Source: JAQWBS01 sp047975765
GTDB taxonomy: Bacteria; Pseudomonadota; Alphaproteobacteria; RF32; CAG-239
DNA: 64,000 nucleotides
Direction of reading: 5' to 3'
NCBI GenBank assembly: GCA_047975765.1
Contig: JBKEEF010000002.1
Span: 1-64,000, forward strand
Shown: positions 1 to 8,856 of the stretch, in pieces
Position numbering within the stretch: the stretch's first letter is position 1
Layout of the letters: each line of letters starts with the position of its first letter
Notes under the pieces: model-generated
The model's database searches: none
The model's input: the letters and a program-made list of their open reading frames with translations, nothing else
Told to the model about the DNA's origin: nothing
Position numbers and translations under genes: made by a program

Positions 1-241
1 CTACGTGTGCATAGTGACGGTTCTTTGTTTCATATTCTACGTGTGATGTAGAAATAGTGATACCACGTGCTCTTTCTTCAGGGGCTTTATCAATATTTGC
101 ATAGTCTACAAATGCTCCGCCGCCTTGTTCAGCCATGATTTTTGTAATCGCTGCTGTCAATGTTGTCTTACCGTGGTCAACGTGACCAATCGTTCCTATG
201 TTACAGTGAGGTTTATTACGCTCAAATTTCTCTTTTGCCAT
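1..241 (-). CDS. tuf: Elongation factor Tu, N-terminal 80 residues (cut by window edge)
   Basis: EF-Tu is the GTPase that delivers aminoacyl-tRNA to the ribosome in the cytoplasm. The visible part carries the G1 P-loop GHVDHGKT at residues 19-26 and the effector-loop motif RGITI at about 60, then continues with the usual TSHVEYET segment and runs off the left edge before the DCPGH motif. The start is the ATG whose complement lies at 239-241, with a GGA-containing ribosome site upstream. It follows tRNA-Tyr and tRNA-Gly on the same strand, the tyrosine-glycine-tuf order known from the E. coli tufB operon. The gene is certainly truncated only by the window. Confidence 0.98.
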   Translation of the reverse strand, partial: MAKEKFERNKPHCNIGTIGHVDHGKTTLTAAITKIMAEQGGGAFVDYANIDKAPEERARGITISTSHVEYETKNRHYAHV

Positions 242-303
242 AGCTAAAGTATCCTAAATTGTTATTGTTACTATCACTTATTTACTTCTATAGAATGGGA
301 AAT

Positions 304-377
304 TGGAGCGGGTGAAGGGAATCGAACCCTCGTCATAAGCTTGGAAGGCTTCTGCTCTACCATTGAGCTACACCCGC
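304..377 (-). tRNA. tRNA-Gly (UCC anticodon)
   Basis: Read on the minus strand this is a 74-nt cloverleaf with acceptor GCGGGTG pairing CACCCGC, a D-loop with GCTC/GAGC stem, anticodon loop CTTCCAA (anticodon TCC), a GGTTCGATT T-loop and an encoded CCA end. It lies 62 bases upstream of tuf and 50 bases downstream of tRNA-Tyr, so all three are probably one transcript that is processed. Confidence 0.97.
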
Positions 378-427
378 ATTTATTTACCAAAGCCATTCTG
401 GCAACTTCTCTCATTATTTTATAAAAG

Positions 428-513
428 TGGTGGAGGGGGAAGGATTCGAACCTTCGTAGACCATAGTCGACGGATTTACAGTCCGTTGCATTTGACCGCT
501 CTGCCACCCCTCC
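428..513 (-). tRNA. tRNA-Tyr (GUA anticodon)
   Basis: An 86-nt class II tRNA on the minus strand. The acceptor stem GGAGGGG pairs with CCCCTCC, the anticodon loop contains GTA, a long variable arm follows, the T-loop is GGTTCGAATCC and CCA is encoded. The long variable arm and GUA anticodon identify tyrosine. It is the first gene of the tRNA-Tyr/tRNA-Gly/tuf transcript. Confidence 0.97.
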
Positions 514-562
514 TCTTATATAAAACAAAAGTTAGAGAGTTATTGCAAACTAACTAACACGC

Positions 563-591
563 AAGTAACCTTATTTTCGACATCTTGTCAA
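563..591 (-). promoter_or_regulatory. Probable sigma-70 promoter of the tRNA-Tyr/tRNA-Gly/tuf unit
   Basis: On the minus strand a perfect -35 box TTGACA (complement of 586-591) is followed after 17 bases by TTACTT (complement of 563-568). It sits about 50 bases upstream of tRNA-Tyr. The -10 box is only a fair match, so the exact start point is uncertain. Confidence 0.55.
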
Positions 592-673
592 CACATTTTT
601 TATTATTTTTTTAACTTATCCGCATTATTATCCTTAAACAACTAAATTTATGCACAAAACAAGGAAACACATT

Positions 674-1558
674 ATGTCTAAACTTGCACTCACTGAAAGA
701 AGAAACCCAAATACAATCAATATTGATCTAATGGATTCTTATGAAATTGCCAAAACCCTCAACGATGAAGATAAGAAAATTGCATTAGCAATTGAAACTC
801 AGCTCAAACAAATTGGAGAATCAATTGAGCTTATTGCTCAAGCTTTCCTAAAAGGTGGTAGACTTGCATATTTTGGAGCAGGAACAAGTGGAAGACTTGG
901 TGTGCTAGATGCTTCTGAATGCTGGCCAACATTTGGTGTAGAACATGGCATGGTCGTAGGATATATTGCAGGTGGCGACAGAGCACTTAGATTCTCAATT
1001 GAGAATTCAGAGGATAGTGAAGAATTAGGGCTTCAAGATATTGAAAACTTCAAACCAACAAAGAATGATGTTGTTGTAGGTATCTCAGCAAATGGAGGAC
1101 CTAAATATGTTTTGAAGGTTTTAGAAGAAGCACAGAAAGCTGGTACTAAAACAATTGGAATTAGCTCAAACCCAGAAGCAAAACTTCAAGAATTTTCAGA
1201 TATTTTCATCAATCCTGTTGTTGGCGAAGAACCTATCACTGGCTCTTCACGTATGAAATCTGGAACATCTCAAAAACTGATTCTGAATATGCTTTCAACT
1301 GGAGCAATGGTTCGCATTGGTAAAACTTATGAAAATTATATGATTGATGTTCGTATGATGAATGAAAAGCTCGTTGATAGAGGATGTCGTATTGTTTCAG
1401 AAATTGCACAAATTTCTTATGATGATGCGAAAAAATACTTAAATCAAAGCGAAAACAAAGTGAAAACAGCAATTGTGATGGCTAAAAAAAGCTTACCTAA
1501 AGAAGAAGCAGAAAAACTTCTGATACAAAACGGTAGTATTTTAAGAAAAATTATATAA
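674..1558 (+). CDS. murQ: N-acetylmuramic acid 6-phosphate etherase MurQ
   Basis: MurQ cleaves the lactyl ether of MurNAc 6-phosphate to give GlcNAc 6-phosphate and D-lactate, a cytoplasmic step in recycling cell-wall sugars. The 294-residue product has the family start LTERRNPNT, a SIS sugar-isomerase domain with the phosphate-binding loop GAGTSGRLG near residues 68-76, and the signature ending ASE at about 82, where the family's catalytic glutamate lies. ISANGGPKYV and the phosphate-binding SSRMKSGTSQK are also present. An ATG 24 bases upstream is possible, but the chosen start has AAGGA eight bases before it and begins at the conserved N-terminus. No anhydromuramic acid kinase gene is in this window, so the supply route for the substrate is not visible. 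Confidence 0.96.
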   Translation: MSKLALTERRNPNTINIDLMDSYEIAKTLNDEDKKIALAIETQLKQIGESIELIAQAFLKGGRLAYFGAGTSGRLGVLDASECWPTFGVEHGMVVGYIAGGDRALRFSIENSEDSEELGLQDIENFKPTKNDVVVGISANGGPKYVLKVLEEAQKAGTKTIGISSNPEAKLQEFSDIFINPVVGEEPITGSSRMKSGTSQKLILNMLSTGAMVRIGKTYENYMIDVRMMNEKLVDRGCRIVSEIAQISYDDAKKYLNQSENKVKTAIVMAKKSLPKEEAEKLLIQNGSILRKII

Positions 1559-1697
1559 TTTTTAAAGATAAAATAACAAAAGAGCAGACAACTTTGATTT
1601 AAGTTTCTGCTTATTTGTTACATCGACAAAAAACTTGACAAAAAATTTTTTAGACTAAAATGGATAACTGTTGAGCAAAAAAATAGGAAAACAAATA

Positions 1698-2465
1698 ATG
1701 AAAACACATATAGTTTGGGACTGGGACGGAACACTTGCAGATACATATCCTGTGACAAATTCGGCATATGCACACACTTTTAAAAAACTAGACATGGAAG
1801 ATCAAACAATTTCTTTTGCTGAAGTTAAAAGAATCACAAGTACAATGCAAAACAAAGATATTTTAGGCTGTGTTTTTGGAGAAAAAAAAGAAGAAGCTCG
1901 CAAACATTTCTATGAGTATATTGGCGAAAACCACGCTAAAGCCTTGGAACCAATCAAAGGTTCAAGACATATTCTGGACTATTGCCATCAAAAAAAGTTT
2001 AACTCCTACCTTTTAAGTAATAAGACAAATAAAAGAATTGAAAGCCAAGGAAGAGAAGCATATCTCACTCAAGAACTTGAACAACTTGATATGAAAAAAT
2101 ATTTTTCAAGAGTTGTCGGAGCAGGAGAACATGAAGAAGACAAACCTTCGCTTGTTGCAAGCAAAGCTATTCTTGGAAACAAAGACGAATTTCCAACAAT
2201 GGATAAAAATGACTTAATTATTGTTATCGGCGACGGCGAAGCCGACATGAAAGTTGCTCAAAATTACAAAGAAGCCGGACTAAATACTGTCTCTGTTCTC
2301 TATGACCCAAAAGGTGTCTATAAGGGCAAAATTTCTCCTGACTATGTTATCAAAAATCTTTATTCTGTCGCTCATGTTATCCATAGTGCTCAGAAAAGAA
2401 GCATTGACATAAACAAAAAGAAAGATAAGAGTCAAATAACACCGAAAAAACAAAGCTCCAGATAA
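1698..2465 (+). CDS. HAD-family phosphatase
   Basis: A 255-residue cytoplasmic HAD-like hydrolase. Motif I is DWDGT with the nucleophile at D8 and the acid/base D10, motif II is probably the serine of LLSNKT near 115, and motif IV is VIGDGEADMKVA near 180-190. The cap domain between them is alpha-helical, as in phosphoglycolate-phosphatase-like members, but the substrate cannot be named. The last 25 residues are strongly basic and lysine-rich, which is not typical and may be a disordered tail. The start was taken at the ATG preceded by AGGAAA rather than an in-frame ATG 27 bases upstream, because motif I then lies at the usual distance. It stands alone and ends at a hairpin terminator. Confidence 0.8.
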   Translation: MKTHIVWDWDGTLADTYPVTNSAYAHTFKKLDMEDQTISFAEVKRITSTMQNKDILGCVFGEKKEEARKHFYEYIGENHAKALEPIKGSRHILDYCHQKKFNSYLLSNKTNKRIESQGREAYLTQELEQLDMKKYFSRVVGAGEHEEDKPSLVASKAILGNKDEFPTMDKNDLIIVIGDGEADMKVAQNYKEAGLNTVSVLYDPKGVYKGKISPDYVIKNLYSVAHVIHSAQKRSIDINKKKDKSQITPKKQSSR

Positions 2466-2498
2466 GAAACGAATGTGAGAAAAAAATATTCATCATAC

Positions 2499-2534
2499 AA
2501 TAGGGAAATATTGAAAATGTTTTTCCCTATTTTT
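2499..2534 (+). terminator. Rho-independent terminator after the HAD gene
   Basis: The arm AATAGGGAAA (2499-2508) pairs with TTTCCCTATT (2522-2531), followed by a run of T. It lies 34 bases after the HAD stop codon. Confidence 0.75.
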
Positions 2535-2556
2535 ATATCCAGAGTAGGACTATACA

Positions 2557-2602
2557 CAATGAGTTGTAATATGCAATCATGCTTGCATATTACAACTCAT
2601 TG
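2557..2602. repeat. Perfect 20-bp inverted repeat with 6-base loop
   Basis: Bases 2557-2576 are exactly complementary to 2583-2602, with TCATGC between them. The right arm runs directly into sequence that reads as MATE transporter in frame, so the repeat marks the broken 5' end of that gene. There is no T-run after it, so it does not look like a terminator. It may be the trace of an insertion or rearrangement. Confidence 0.85.
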
Positions 2603-3793
2603 CATTTAAGCTATCAAAGCATTGGCGATACTCCAGTAACTTTTATTATGCTTACAATTAATGGTCTTGTACAAGGAACTCTTTTTGTCACTTCTACAGC
2701 ATATAGCAAAAAAAACTTTGAAGAATGCGGAAATGCATTGAAGACAGGGTTAAAATAAGCTATTTTTTTAAGCTTATTATTCATTCCTTTCTTCTTACTA
2801 AGTCCCCAAATTTTGGGATTATTTGAGTATAGTGAAGAAAACATAAAAATATCTAGTTCAATCATTCAAATCCTTGGTATAAGCCTCCCTTTTGTCTCCA
2901 TTTCAATTGTCACACAATTTTTTTTACAAGGTATAAAAAAAGCATGGATAAGTTCATGGTTTGTATTGGTTGCCAATATTATAAATATTTCTCTTTGTTG
3001 GCTTTTGATTAAGGGAAACTTGGGCTTTCCTGAACTTGGAGCAATAGGAGTAGCAATTTCAACAACATCTGTTCGGATTTTTCTAGGACTTGGAACTGTT
3101 GCCTACATTTTTTTGAATAAAAAATACAAAATATTCTTTGAAAAAAAGGATGTTCAACACCAAGAAGTAACAAAACTTCAAAAAAAGCTGGGAATTGCTG
3201 CAACTTCAAATCTTCTTTCTGTTGAATCCTCGAATCTTTTCAGTGTTTTTTTCATCAGCGTCATAAACGTGACTATTGTTGCAGCATATACTTTGAGCTA
3301 TCGAGTTTTTATAATTGGAAGCTTAATTTCCGTTAGTTTTGCCGTTTCCTGTTCAATTTTAATGAGTTCAGGAATTGCTCATAAAGATATATCCAAAATA
3401 AAAAAAATTATCCTATCTTGTCTAAGAATAAACAACATTTTCATGTTTATTATTTGCATTTTAATCTTTGCACTTGCTCCTCAAATTGCCAATATTCTGG
3501 CAAAAGAGGAAACACTTGCAGCTCAAACAACCCCATTTTTAAGAATTATATCTTTTTTATTATTTTTCAATGGATTATACATTATCCTTATCATTTGTCT
3601 TAGAGCTCTACATGACTTACTTATTCCATCAATCATTACTTTTTTATTATTTGCAGTTTATGTTCCCATGTTTTCAGTATTTTTCGCATCAGAAGCAATA
3701 CAGGTGACTTATTTCCTTCTATCTGCAAACATAATTGTATCAGCAGCTTTAATGAGTAGACTTTTATACTTATTCCCTCGATATAAATTTTAA
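2570..3793 (+). pseudogene. Decayed MATE-family efflux transporter
   Basis: MATE proteins are 12-helix, cation-coupled multidrug exporters of about 450 residues. Here the reading frame is open from 2570 but begins inside the family. It reads through GLVQGTLFVTSTAYSKKNF, meets an in-frame TAA at 2756-2758 after NALKTGLK, and continues in the same frame with AIFLSLLFIPFF and the rest of the protein to 3793. The 326 residues after a TTG at 2813 contain about eight to nine hydrophobic helices but lack the first helices. The beginning is replaced by the inverted repeat at 2557-2602. The gene is therefore 5' truncated and carries a nonsense codon, and is most likely non-functional. Translation restarting at the TTG would give an incomplete transporter. 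Confidence 0.8.
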
Positions 3794-3865
3794 TAGCAAT
3801 TACAATAAAAATTAACTAATATCCTTTATAAATAAATATATTTTATAGTTAAGGATATTAGAAAA

Positions 3866-4633
3866 ATGGCAAAATACAATCGTGGCAACCAACCGCAACA
3901 AAACAATGCATCTGGTATTGTTCTTTACGGAAAACATTCCGTTTTTTCAGCACTTGAAAACCCAAACCGTAGATTTAATAAAATTCTCTGCACAAAAGAA
4001 AACTTTGCAGAAACCAAAGATATTGCTGTGAAGAACAACATCAACCCAGTTATTATCAGCGTTGTTGATCGCAAAGATATTGAAAAAGTTGCAGGTAGTG
4101 AATCTGTTCATCAAGGTATTTTGGCTTATTGTAAAGAATTAGAAAACTATCTCATTGATGATATCCTAACCCTTGCTGAGGACAAAGAAAGATGTCACAT
4201 TCTTATCTTAGATCAAGTGACCGACCCTCAAAACATTGGAGCAATTATTCGCTCTTGTGTTGCTTTTGACACACTTGCACTCGTTGTTCAAGACAAAAAC
4301 TCTCCTAGAGAAACGGGTGCAATGGTCAGAGCTTCTGCAGGCACAATCGACCTTCTTCCAATTTGCCGTGTGACAAATCTTTCAAGAGCCATTGAACAGC
4401 TAAAAGAAGCTGGTTTTTGGATTGTTGGCATGGACGGTGGTGCAAAACAAATGATTGACGAACTTGCTAAAGGAGGAAAAACAGCTATTGTTATGGGTAG
4501 TGAAGGCAAAGGAATGCGTCGTCTTGTTGAAGAAAATTGTGATATCACTGTCAAGCTTCCAATTTCTAGAAATGTTGAGAGTTTAAATGTTTCTACAGCA
4601 GCTGCCATTGCTTTATATGAAATGAACAAATAA
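3866..4633 (+). CDS. rlmB: TrmH/RlmB-type 23S rRNA 2'-O-methyltransferase
   Basis: SPOUT-class methyltransferase that transfers a methyl group from SAM to a ribose 2'-OH; RlmB modifies G2251 of 23S rRNA. The 255-residue protein has an N-terminal substrate-binding domain with the YGKHSVFSAL motif, then the three SPOUT motifs: DPQNIGAIIRSC (near 120-131), VMGSEGKGM (about 212-220) and ISRNVESLNVSTAAAIALYE at the C-terminus. Together these form the deep trefoil knot. The first 16 residues are Gln/Asn-rich and probably flexible. The assignment to RlmB rather than another TrmH relative rests on length and the N-terminal domain. It is followed 41 bases later by an unrelated ABC gene. Confidence 0.88.
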   Translation: MAKYNRGNQPQQNNASGIVLYGKHSVFSALENPNRRFNKILCTKENFAETKDIAVKNNINPVIISVVDRKDIEKVAGSESVHQGILAYCKELENYLIDDILTLAEDKERCHILILDQVTDPQNIGAIIRSCVAFDTLALVVQDKNSPRETGAMVRASAGTIDLLPICRVTNLSRAIEQLKEAGFWIVGMDGGAKQMIDELAKGGKTAIVMGSEGKGMRRLVEENCDITVKLPISRNVESLNVSTAAAIALYEMNK

Positions 4634-4674
4634 CAAAAACTTCTTTGTAAGCTGTTTTTATGAAGGATAAACTT

Positions 4675-5400
4675 ATGAATACAACCATAAAAGTTAAGAA
4701 CCTGACCAAAGACTTCATAACCATTAAAGCCGTCAACGACATCAGTTTTGAAGCACACAAGGGAGATGTTATTGCACTACTAGGGCCGAACGGAGCTGGC
4801 AAATCAACATTGATGAATATGATTACGAGTTATCTTTCCCCAACATCTGGAGAAGTGTTTATCCTAGATAAAGACATCAATCAACACCCCATCTTTGCTA
4901 AAGAAAACATTGGTTTTCTTTCAGAAGGTGCTCCACTTTACCCAGATTTAAGTGTCAATTCTTTCTTATCCTATATTGCTGAACTAAAAGGTTTTTATGG
5001 TAAAAAAAGAAAAGAAGAAGTCGCAAGAGTTTCTGAACTTGCTAACATTACAGATATTTTAACACAAAAGGTTGAAACCCTTTCCAAGGGATATTCACGC
5101 AGAGTTGGGTTTGCGCAAAGCATCATTGGAAACCCTCCCATTCTTCTTCTTGATGAACCAACAGATGGACTTGATCCTAATCAAAAAGAATATATGCGCC
5201 AACTCATTAGCAAGATGGGAAAAGATAAAACAATCATTATTTCCACTCACCTTTTGGAAGAAGCTGAAACAATCTGCAACCGTATTATTCTCATTAACAA
5301 AGGGGAGATTATGGCAGATGGAACACTTGAAGAAATATTGAAAAAGGCTAAGACAAAAGATCTAGCTGCTACATTTAAGAAATTGACCAAAACAAAATAA
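4675..5400 (+). CDS. ABC transporter ATPase, GldA-like
   Basis: The ATP-binding subunit of an ABC-2-type exporter, 241 residues. Walker A GPNGAGKST is at 37-45, the signature LSKGYSRRVGFAQ near 145-157, Walker B ILLLDEPTDGLD just after it, and the H-loop is in STHLLEEAE. Overall it resembles GldA, the ATPase of the gliding-associated GldAFG transporter, and similar ATPases in non-gliding bacteria. The start was chosen at the ATG preceded by AAGGA at 4663-4667; an in-frame ATG at 4660 overlaps that ribosome site. The partner permease begins 15 bases after its stop, so the two form one operon. No gliding genes are visible, so a role in gliding should not be assumed. Confidence 0.9.
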   Translation: MNTTIKVKNLTKDFITIKAVNDISFEAHKGDVIALLGPNGAGKSTLMNMITSYLSPTSGEVFILDKDINQHPIFAKENIGFLSEGAPLYPDLSVNSFLSYIAELKGFYGKKRKEEVARVSELANITDILTQKVETLSKGYSRRVGFAQSIIGNPPILLLDEPTDGLDPNQKEYMRQLISKMGKDKTIIISTHLLEEAETICNRIILINKGEIMADGTLEEILKKAKTKDLAATFKKLTKTK

Positions 5401-5415
5401 CCGAGAGTATTTGCA

Positions 5416-8400
5416 ATGAAAAAACTTGAAATTGTCATAAAAAATGAACTTTTTAGATATTTTACATCGCCTCTTGCTTATGTATATCTTGTCAGCTTTT
5501 TACTCTTAAACGGTTCCTTTTCCTTTTATTTTGGTGGTTTTTTTGGACGTGGGCAAGCCAACCTAGACACAATGTTTTCTTTCCAACCATGGTTATACCT
5601 CATCTTCATTCCTGGCATTTCAATGCGTCTTTGGGCGGAGGAATTTAGAAACAAAACAATCATTCAAATTGTAACCACCCCGATTTCAATTTCCACACTT
5701 GTTTGGGGGAAATTCTTTGCAGCGTGGATTTTCTGTGGCATTGCCCTTGCGCTCACCTTTCCTTTCTGGATTACTATAAACATATTAGGTCATCCAGATA
5801 ATATGGTTACACTTGTGGCTTATCTTGCTAGTTTTTTACTTGCTGGCTGCATCCTCTCAATTTCTTCAACAATGTCTGCTTTGACTAAAAACCAAGTCAT
5901 TGCGCTTGTGCTTTCATTCTTTGCAAACATTCTCTTTTTCTTGAGCGGACTTGATTTTGTTCTAGGAATTTTCAGAACTTTTGCGCCTATTTCAATTGTT
6001 GATATGATTGCTTCTTTCAGCTTTTTGACACACTTTGACACAATGAGCAAGGGACTTATCGAGCTTCGTGATATTGTCTTTTTCTCTAGCATTATTCTCT
6101 TATTCAACTTTGCTACCATATTGATTGTAAGCTTCAAAACTTCTGGAACATCCAAAATTTTCAAATCAAATAATAAAAGATACTACTATCTTTCTTTTGC
6201 CTTTATCTTAGTTGGTTTTATTGGACTGAATCTTACAGCAAACAGCCTCTTCCGCAACATTCAATATGATGCAACGGAGGAAAAACTCTTTACACTCAGT
6301 CCTTCTACAAAAAAGATTTTGGAAGATCTTCCTGAAAATCTGATTGTCAAATTTTATTACTCTCCAATTTTGGGAGAAAGAAACCACGAAATTCGCTTAA
6401 TGTTTGACCGTATCAGAATTCTACTCAACAAATATGTAAGCCATAGCCATGGGAAAATTGATTATAAAATCTATAATCCTAAATTTTTGGATCGTATTGA
6501 AGACGAAGCTCTCAATAATAACATTCAACCAATTCCTGTCATTGACATGAATCAAAATGGCTACTTTGGCTTGAGTTTTTCAAATGAACTTGATGAAAAA
6601 ACGTCCATTCCTTTCTTCAGTTTTGATAGACAGAACTATATTGAGCAAGATATCACTCAAAAAATTTATGAACTGTACCATAAAAAGAAAAACATTGGCA
6701 TTCTGACACCTCTTCCTGTTGGTGACACTCAAATTTCAGATAATGTTGTTGGTACAAAGTGGGCAATTATTGACAAGATTCAAGAACTTTATAATGTCAA
6801 ATTTGTTTCTACACCCCAAGATATTTCAGACATTGATGTGTTGATGATTTTACACCCTTATAAACTTCCCGCAGAGATGATTGAGGAAATCAAAAGATAC
6901 AGTCGCAAAGGTGGAAAGTTTTTCATTGCAATGGATGGAGCTACCGAAGCAACAAGGCTTTACTCTATGGCAAATCAAGCATATACCCCTTCAGACTTAA
7001 GCGGTCTTGATGAATTTTGGGGCTTTAAAGTCTATACAGACTGGGTTGTTGCAGATTTAGATAGTGCCATAATGGTTGATGCTACAAGCAACTATCAAAC
7101 AAATCCTAAATTCACTCAAGACATTATCCAATTGAGATATGGAAATGATAACTTTAATCCTCATATGGAAGAGGTTTCCAATCTCCAAACGATTATGTTC
7201 AGTTCTGTTTCACCAATCGTTCCGACAACAGATCGAAATGTTTTCATGCCTCTCATCAGAGCAAGTGAGAATTCTCAAATAATGCCAATGAGTCTCATTT
7301 ATGACAACACACCACCAAACGAACTTTTAAAGATGTTTACACCTGACAAAAACACTAAGATTTTGGCAGCAAGAATCTTAAGTGAAAGTCTCGTTAACCC
7401 ATTTGAACTTATCGTTGTTGGCGACACGGATTTTATGTATGATAGTTTCTGGGCACAAACATCTAATATGCTCAACAAACAATTCACTACTGCTCTTTTT
7501 GACAATGCAAACTTTGTGATGAACTCTCTTGACACACTCACCAAAGATACAGACCTCATCAATCTTCGTGGACGCACTGCCAAAGTTCGTAAATTTGAAA
7601 ATATTGAAAAAATTCGCAAATCTGCTCAACAAGCCTTTGCGATTAAAGAAGCTGACATTCTTGAAAAGATGAACAAAACAAAAATTGAACTAGATGAAAT
7701 CACAAAAAAAAGAAGCTTTGAAAGAAGAGAAGAATTTAATGCTGACGAGTTGGCACTCATTGCTGGCGTTCGTAAAAAACTTGACAACCTTCGTCAGGAT
7801 TTAAGTGACATTCGCTTACAGAATAACAATGAAATTGTAAAAATTGAAATGATATTAAAACTTATTAATATCTACTTATTACCTATATTCATTATTCTAA
7901 TTGTTCTCATAATAAATCTCAAAAGAAACAAAAACAGCAAACACAAAAATCAAAAAATTGTGTTCAACAAAGAGCTTTTACTCATTGCTTCGATTTCTGC
8001 TTTGCTTCTTTTCGTCGGAGCTATTTCAACATATCTGACAGACAAAAGAGAAATTGATAAATATGAAAACAAACTCCTTTTTGAAGATTTAAGCAAAGAA
8101 ATAAATGATGTTGAAAAAATTACGCTCAAGACACATCAAAACGAATTAAATTTCTACAAAGAAGAGAATATCTGGAAACTAAGAGGATATGAATCTTTCC
8201 CTGTTTATCAAGAAAGAATTAAAAGCTTTTTGGCCTCTCTGCTTGGTGCCAAATATTATGAAAAGAAAACGGATAAAGCCGAATATCTTGAGAAATTTGG
8301 TCTTCTCCCTGTGGAAGATGAAAAATCTACAAACACCACAATTGAACTATATGATGCAAATGATAAAGAAATTGCCGGTTTGGAAATTGGACATTTTGAT

Positions 8401-8856
8401 ATCAATATCGGACGAGGAGCTAAAGCAGCCTATGTCAAATTCAACAACAAATTTCAGGTTTGGCTGGTTAGTATCGACTTTATAGACCTTTCAACAAATT
8501 GGAACGAATGGACTTATAGCACAGCTTGGAACTTAAGATTTGGAAGGTTGCAAAATGCTGGTCAAGAGGTAGATAATAAAAACACAGTGCTTTTGGTCAG
8601 AGATTTACTTAACACACAACTGCTTTCTGAAGAAAACATATCAAAGACAGGAAAGAAAATTCAAAGCACTTCTTTTAACACTGAAAATGGTGACAAAATC
8701 ACATTGAAATCTTTTGAAAACAATAAAAACTTATTTGTAAACTATCAAATATCAGAACCAATTAAAAATGAACATCTAAAATTTTTCTATGAAACAGCTA
8801 AAGGAAAATTCTATCAAATTTCAAAAGAAGATGGAGAAAAAATTGAAAAATTCTAA
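5416..8856 (+). CDS. Fused ABC permease, GldG-like and DUF4340 protein
   Basis: A 1146-residue membrane protein that joins three units usually encoded separately. Residues 1 to about 245 form an ABC-2 permease of GldF type with six predicted helices (opening ELFRYFTSPLAYVYL, later RLWAEEFRNKTI). A new helix near 257-275 leads into a GldG-like periplasmic region with TEEKLFTLSPSTKKIL and IGILTPLPVGD, ending with a coiled coil (about 750-805) and a helix near 815-835. A further helix near 855-870 starts a DUF4340 module with NIWKL and the FGL motif to the end. The ATPase gene lies directly upstream. I see no internal stop or start suggesting an assembly fusion. The transported substrate is unknown; related operons are linked to export or surface functions. 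Confidence 0.85.
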   Translation: MKKLEIVIKNELFRYFTSPLAYVYLVSFLLLNGSFSFYFGGFFGRGQANLDTMFSFQPWLYLIFIPGISMRLWAEEFRNKTIIQIVTTPISISTLVWGKFFAAWIFCGIALALTFPFWITINILGHPDNMVTLVAYLASFLLAGCILSISSTMSALTKNQVIALVLSFFANILFFLSGLDFVLGIFRTFAPISIVDMIASFSFLTHFDTMSKGLIELRDIVFFSSIILLFNFATILIVSFKTSGTSKIFKSNNKRYYYLSFAFILVGFIGLNLTANSLFRNIQYDATEEKLFTLSPSTKKILEDLPENLIVKFYYSPILGERNHEIRLMFDRIRILLNKYVSHSHGKIDYKIYNPKFLDRIEDEALNNNIQPIPVIDMNQNGYFGLSFSNELDEKTSIPFFSFDRQNYIEQDITQKIYELYHKKKNIGILTPLPVGDTQISDNVVGTKWAIIDKIQELYNVKFVSTPQDISDIDVLMILHPYKLPAEMIEEIKRYSRKGGKFFIAMDGATEATRLYSMANQAYTPSDLSGLDEFWGFKVYTDWVVADLDSAIMVDATSNYQTNPKFTQDIIQLRYGNDNFNPHMEEVSNLQTIMFSSVSPIVPTTDRNVFMPLIRASENSQIMPMSLIYDNTPPNELLKMFTPDKNTKILAARILSESLVNPFELIVVGDTDFMYDSFWAQTSNMLNKQFTTALFDNANFVMNSLDTLTKDTDLINLRGRTAKVRKFENIEKIRKSAQQAFAIKEADILEKMNKTKIELDEITKKRSFERREEFNADELALIAGVRKKLDNLRQDLSDIRLQNNNEIVKIEMILKLINIYLLPIFIILIVLIINLKRNKNSKHKNQKIVFNKELLLIASISALLLFVGAISTYLTDKREIDKYENKLLFEDLSKEINDVEKITLKTHQNELNFYKEENIWKLRGYESFPVYQERIKSFLASLLGAKYYEKKTDKAEYLEKFGLLPVEDEKSTNTTIELYDANDKEIAGLEIGHFDINIGRGAKAAYVKFNNKFQVWLVSIDFIDLSTNWNEWTYSTAWNLRFGRLQNAGQEVDNKNTVLLVRDLLNTQLLSEENISKTGKKIQSTSFNTENGDKITLKSFENNKNLFVNYQISEPIKNEHLKFFYETAKGKFYQISKEDGEKIEKF

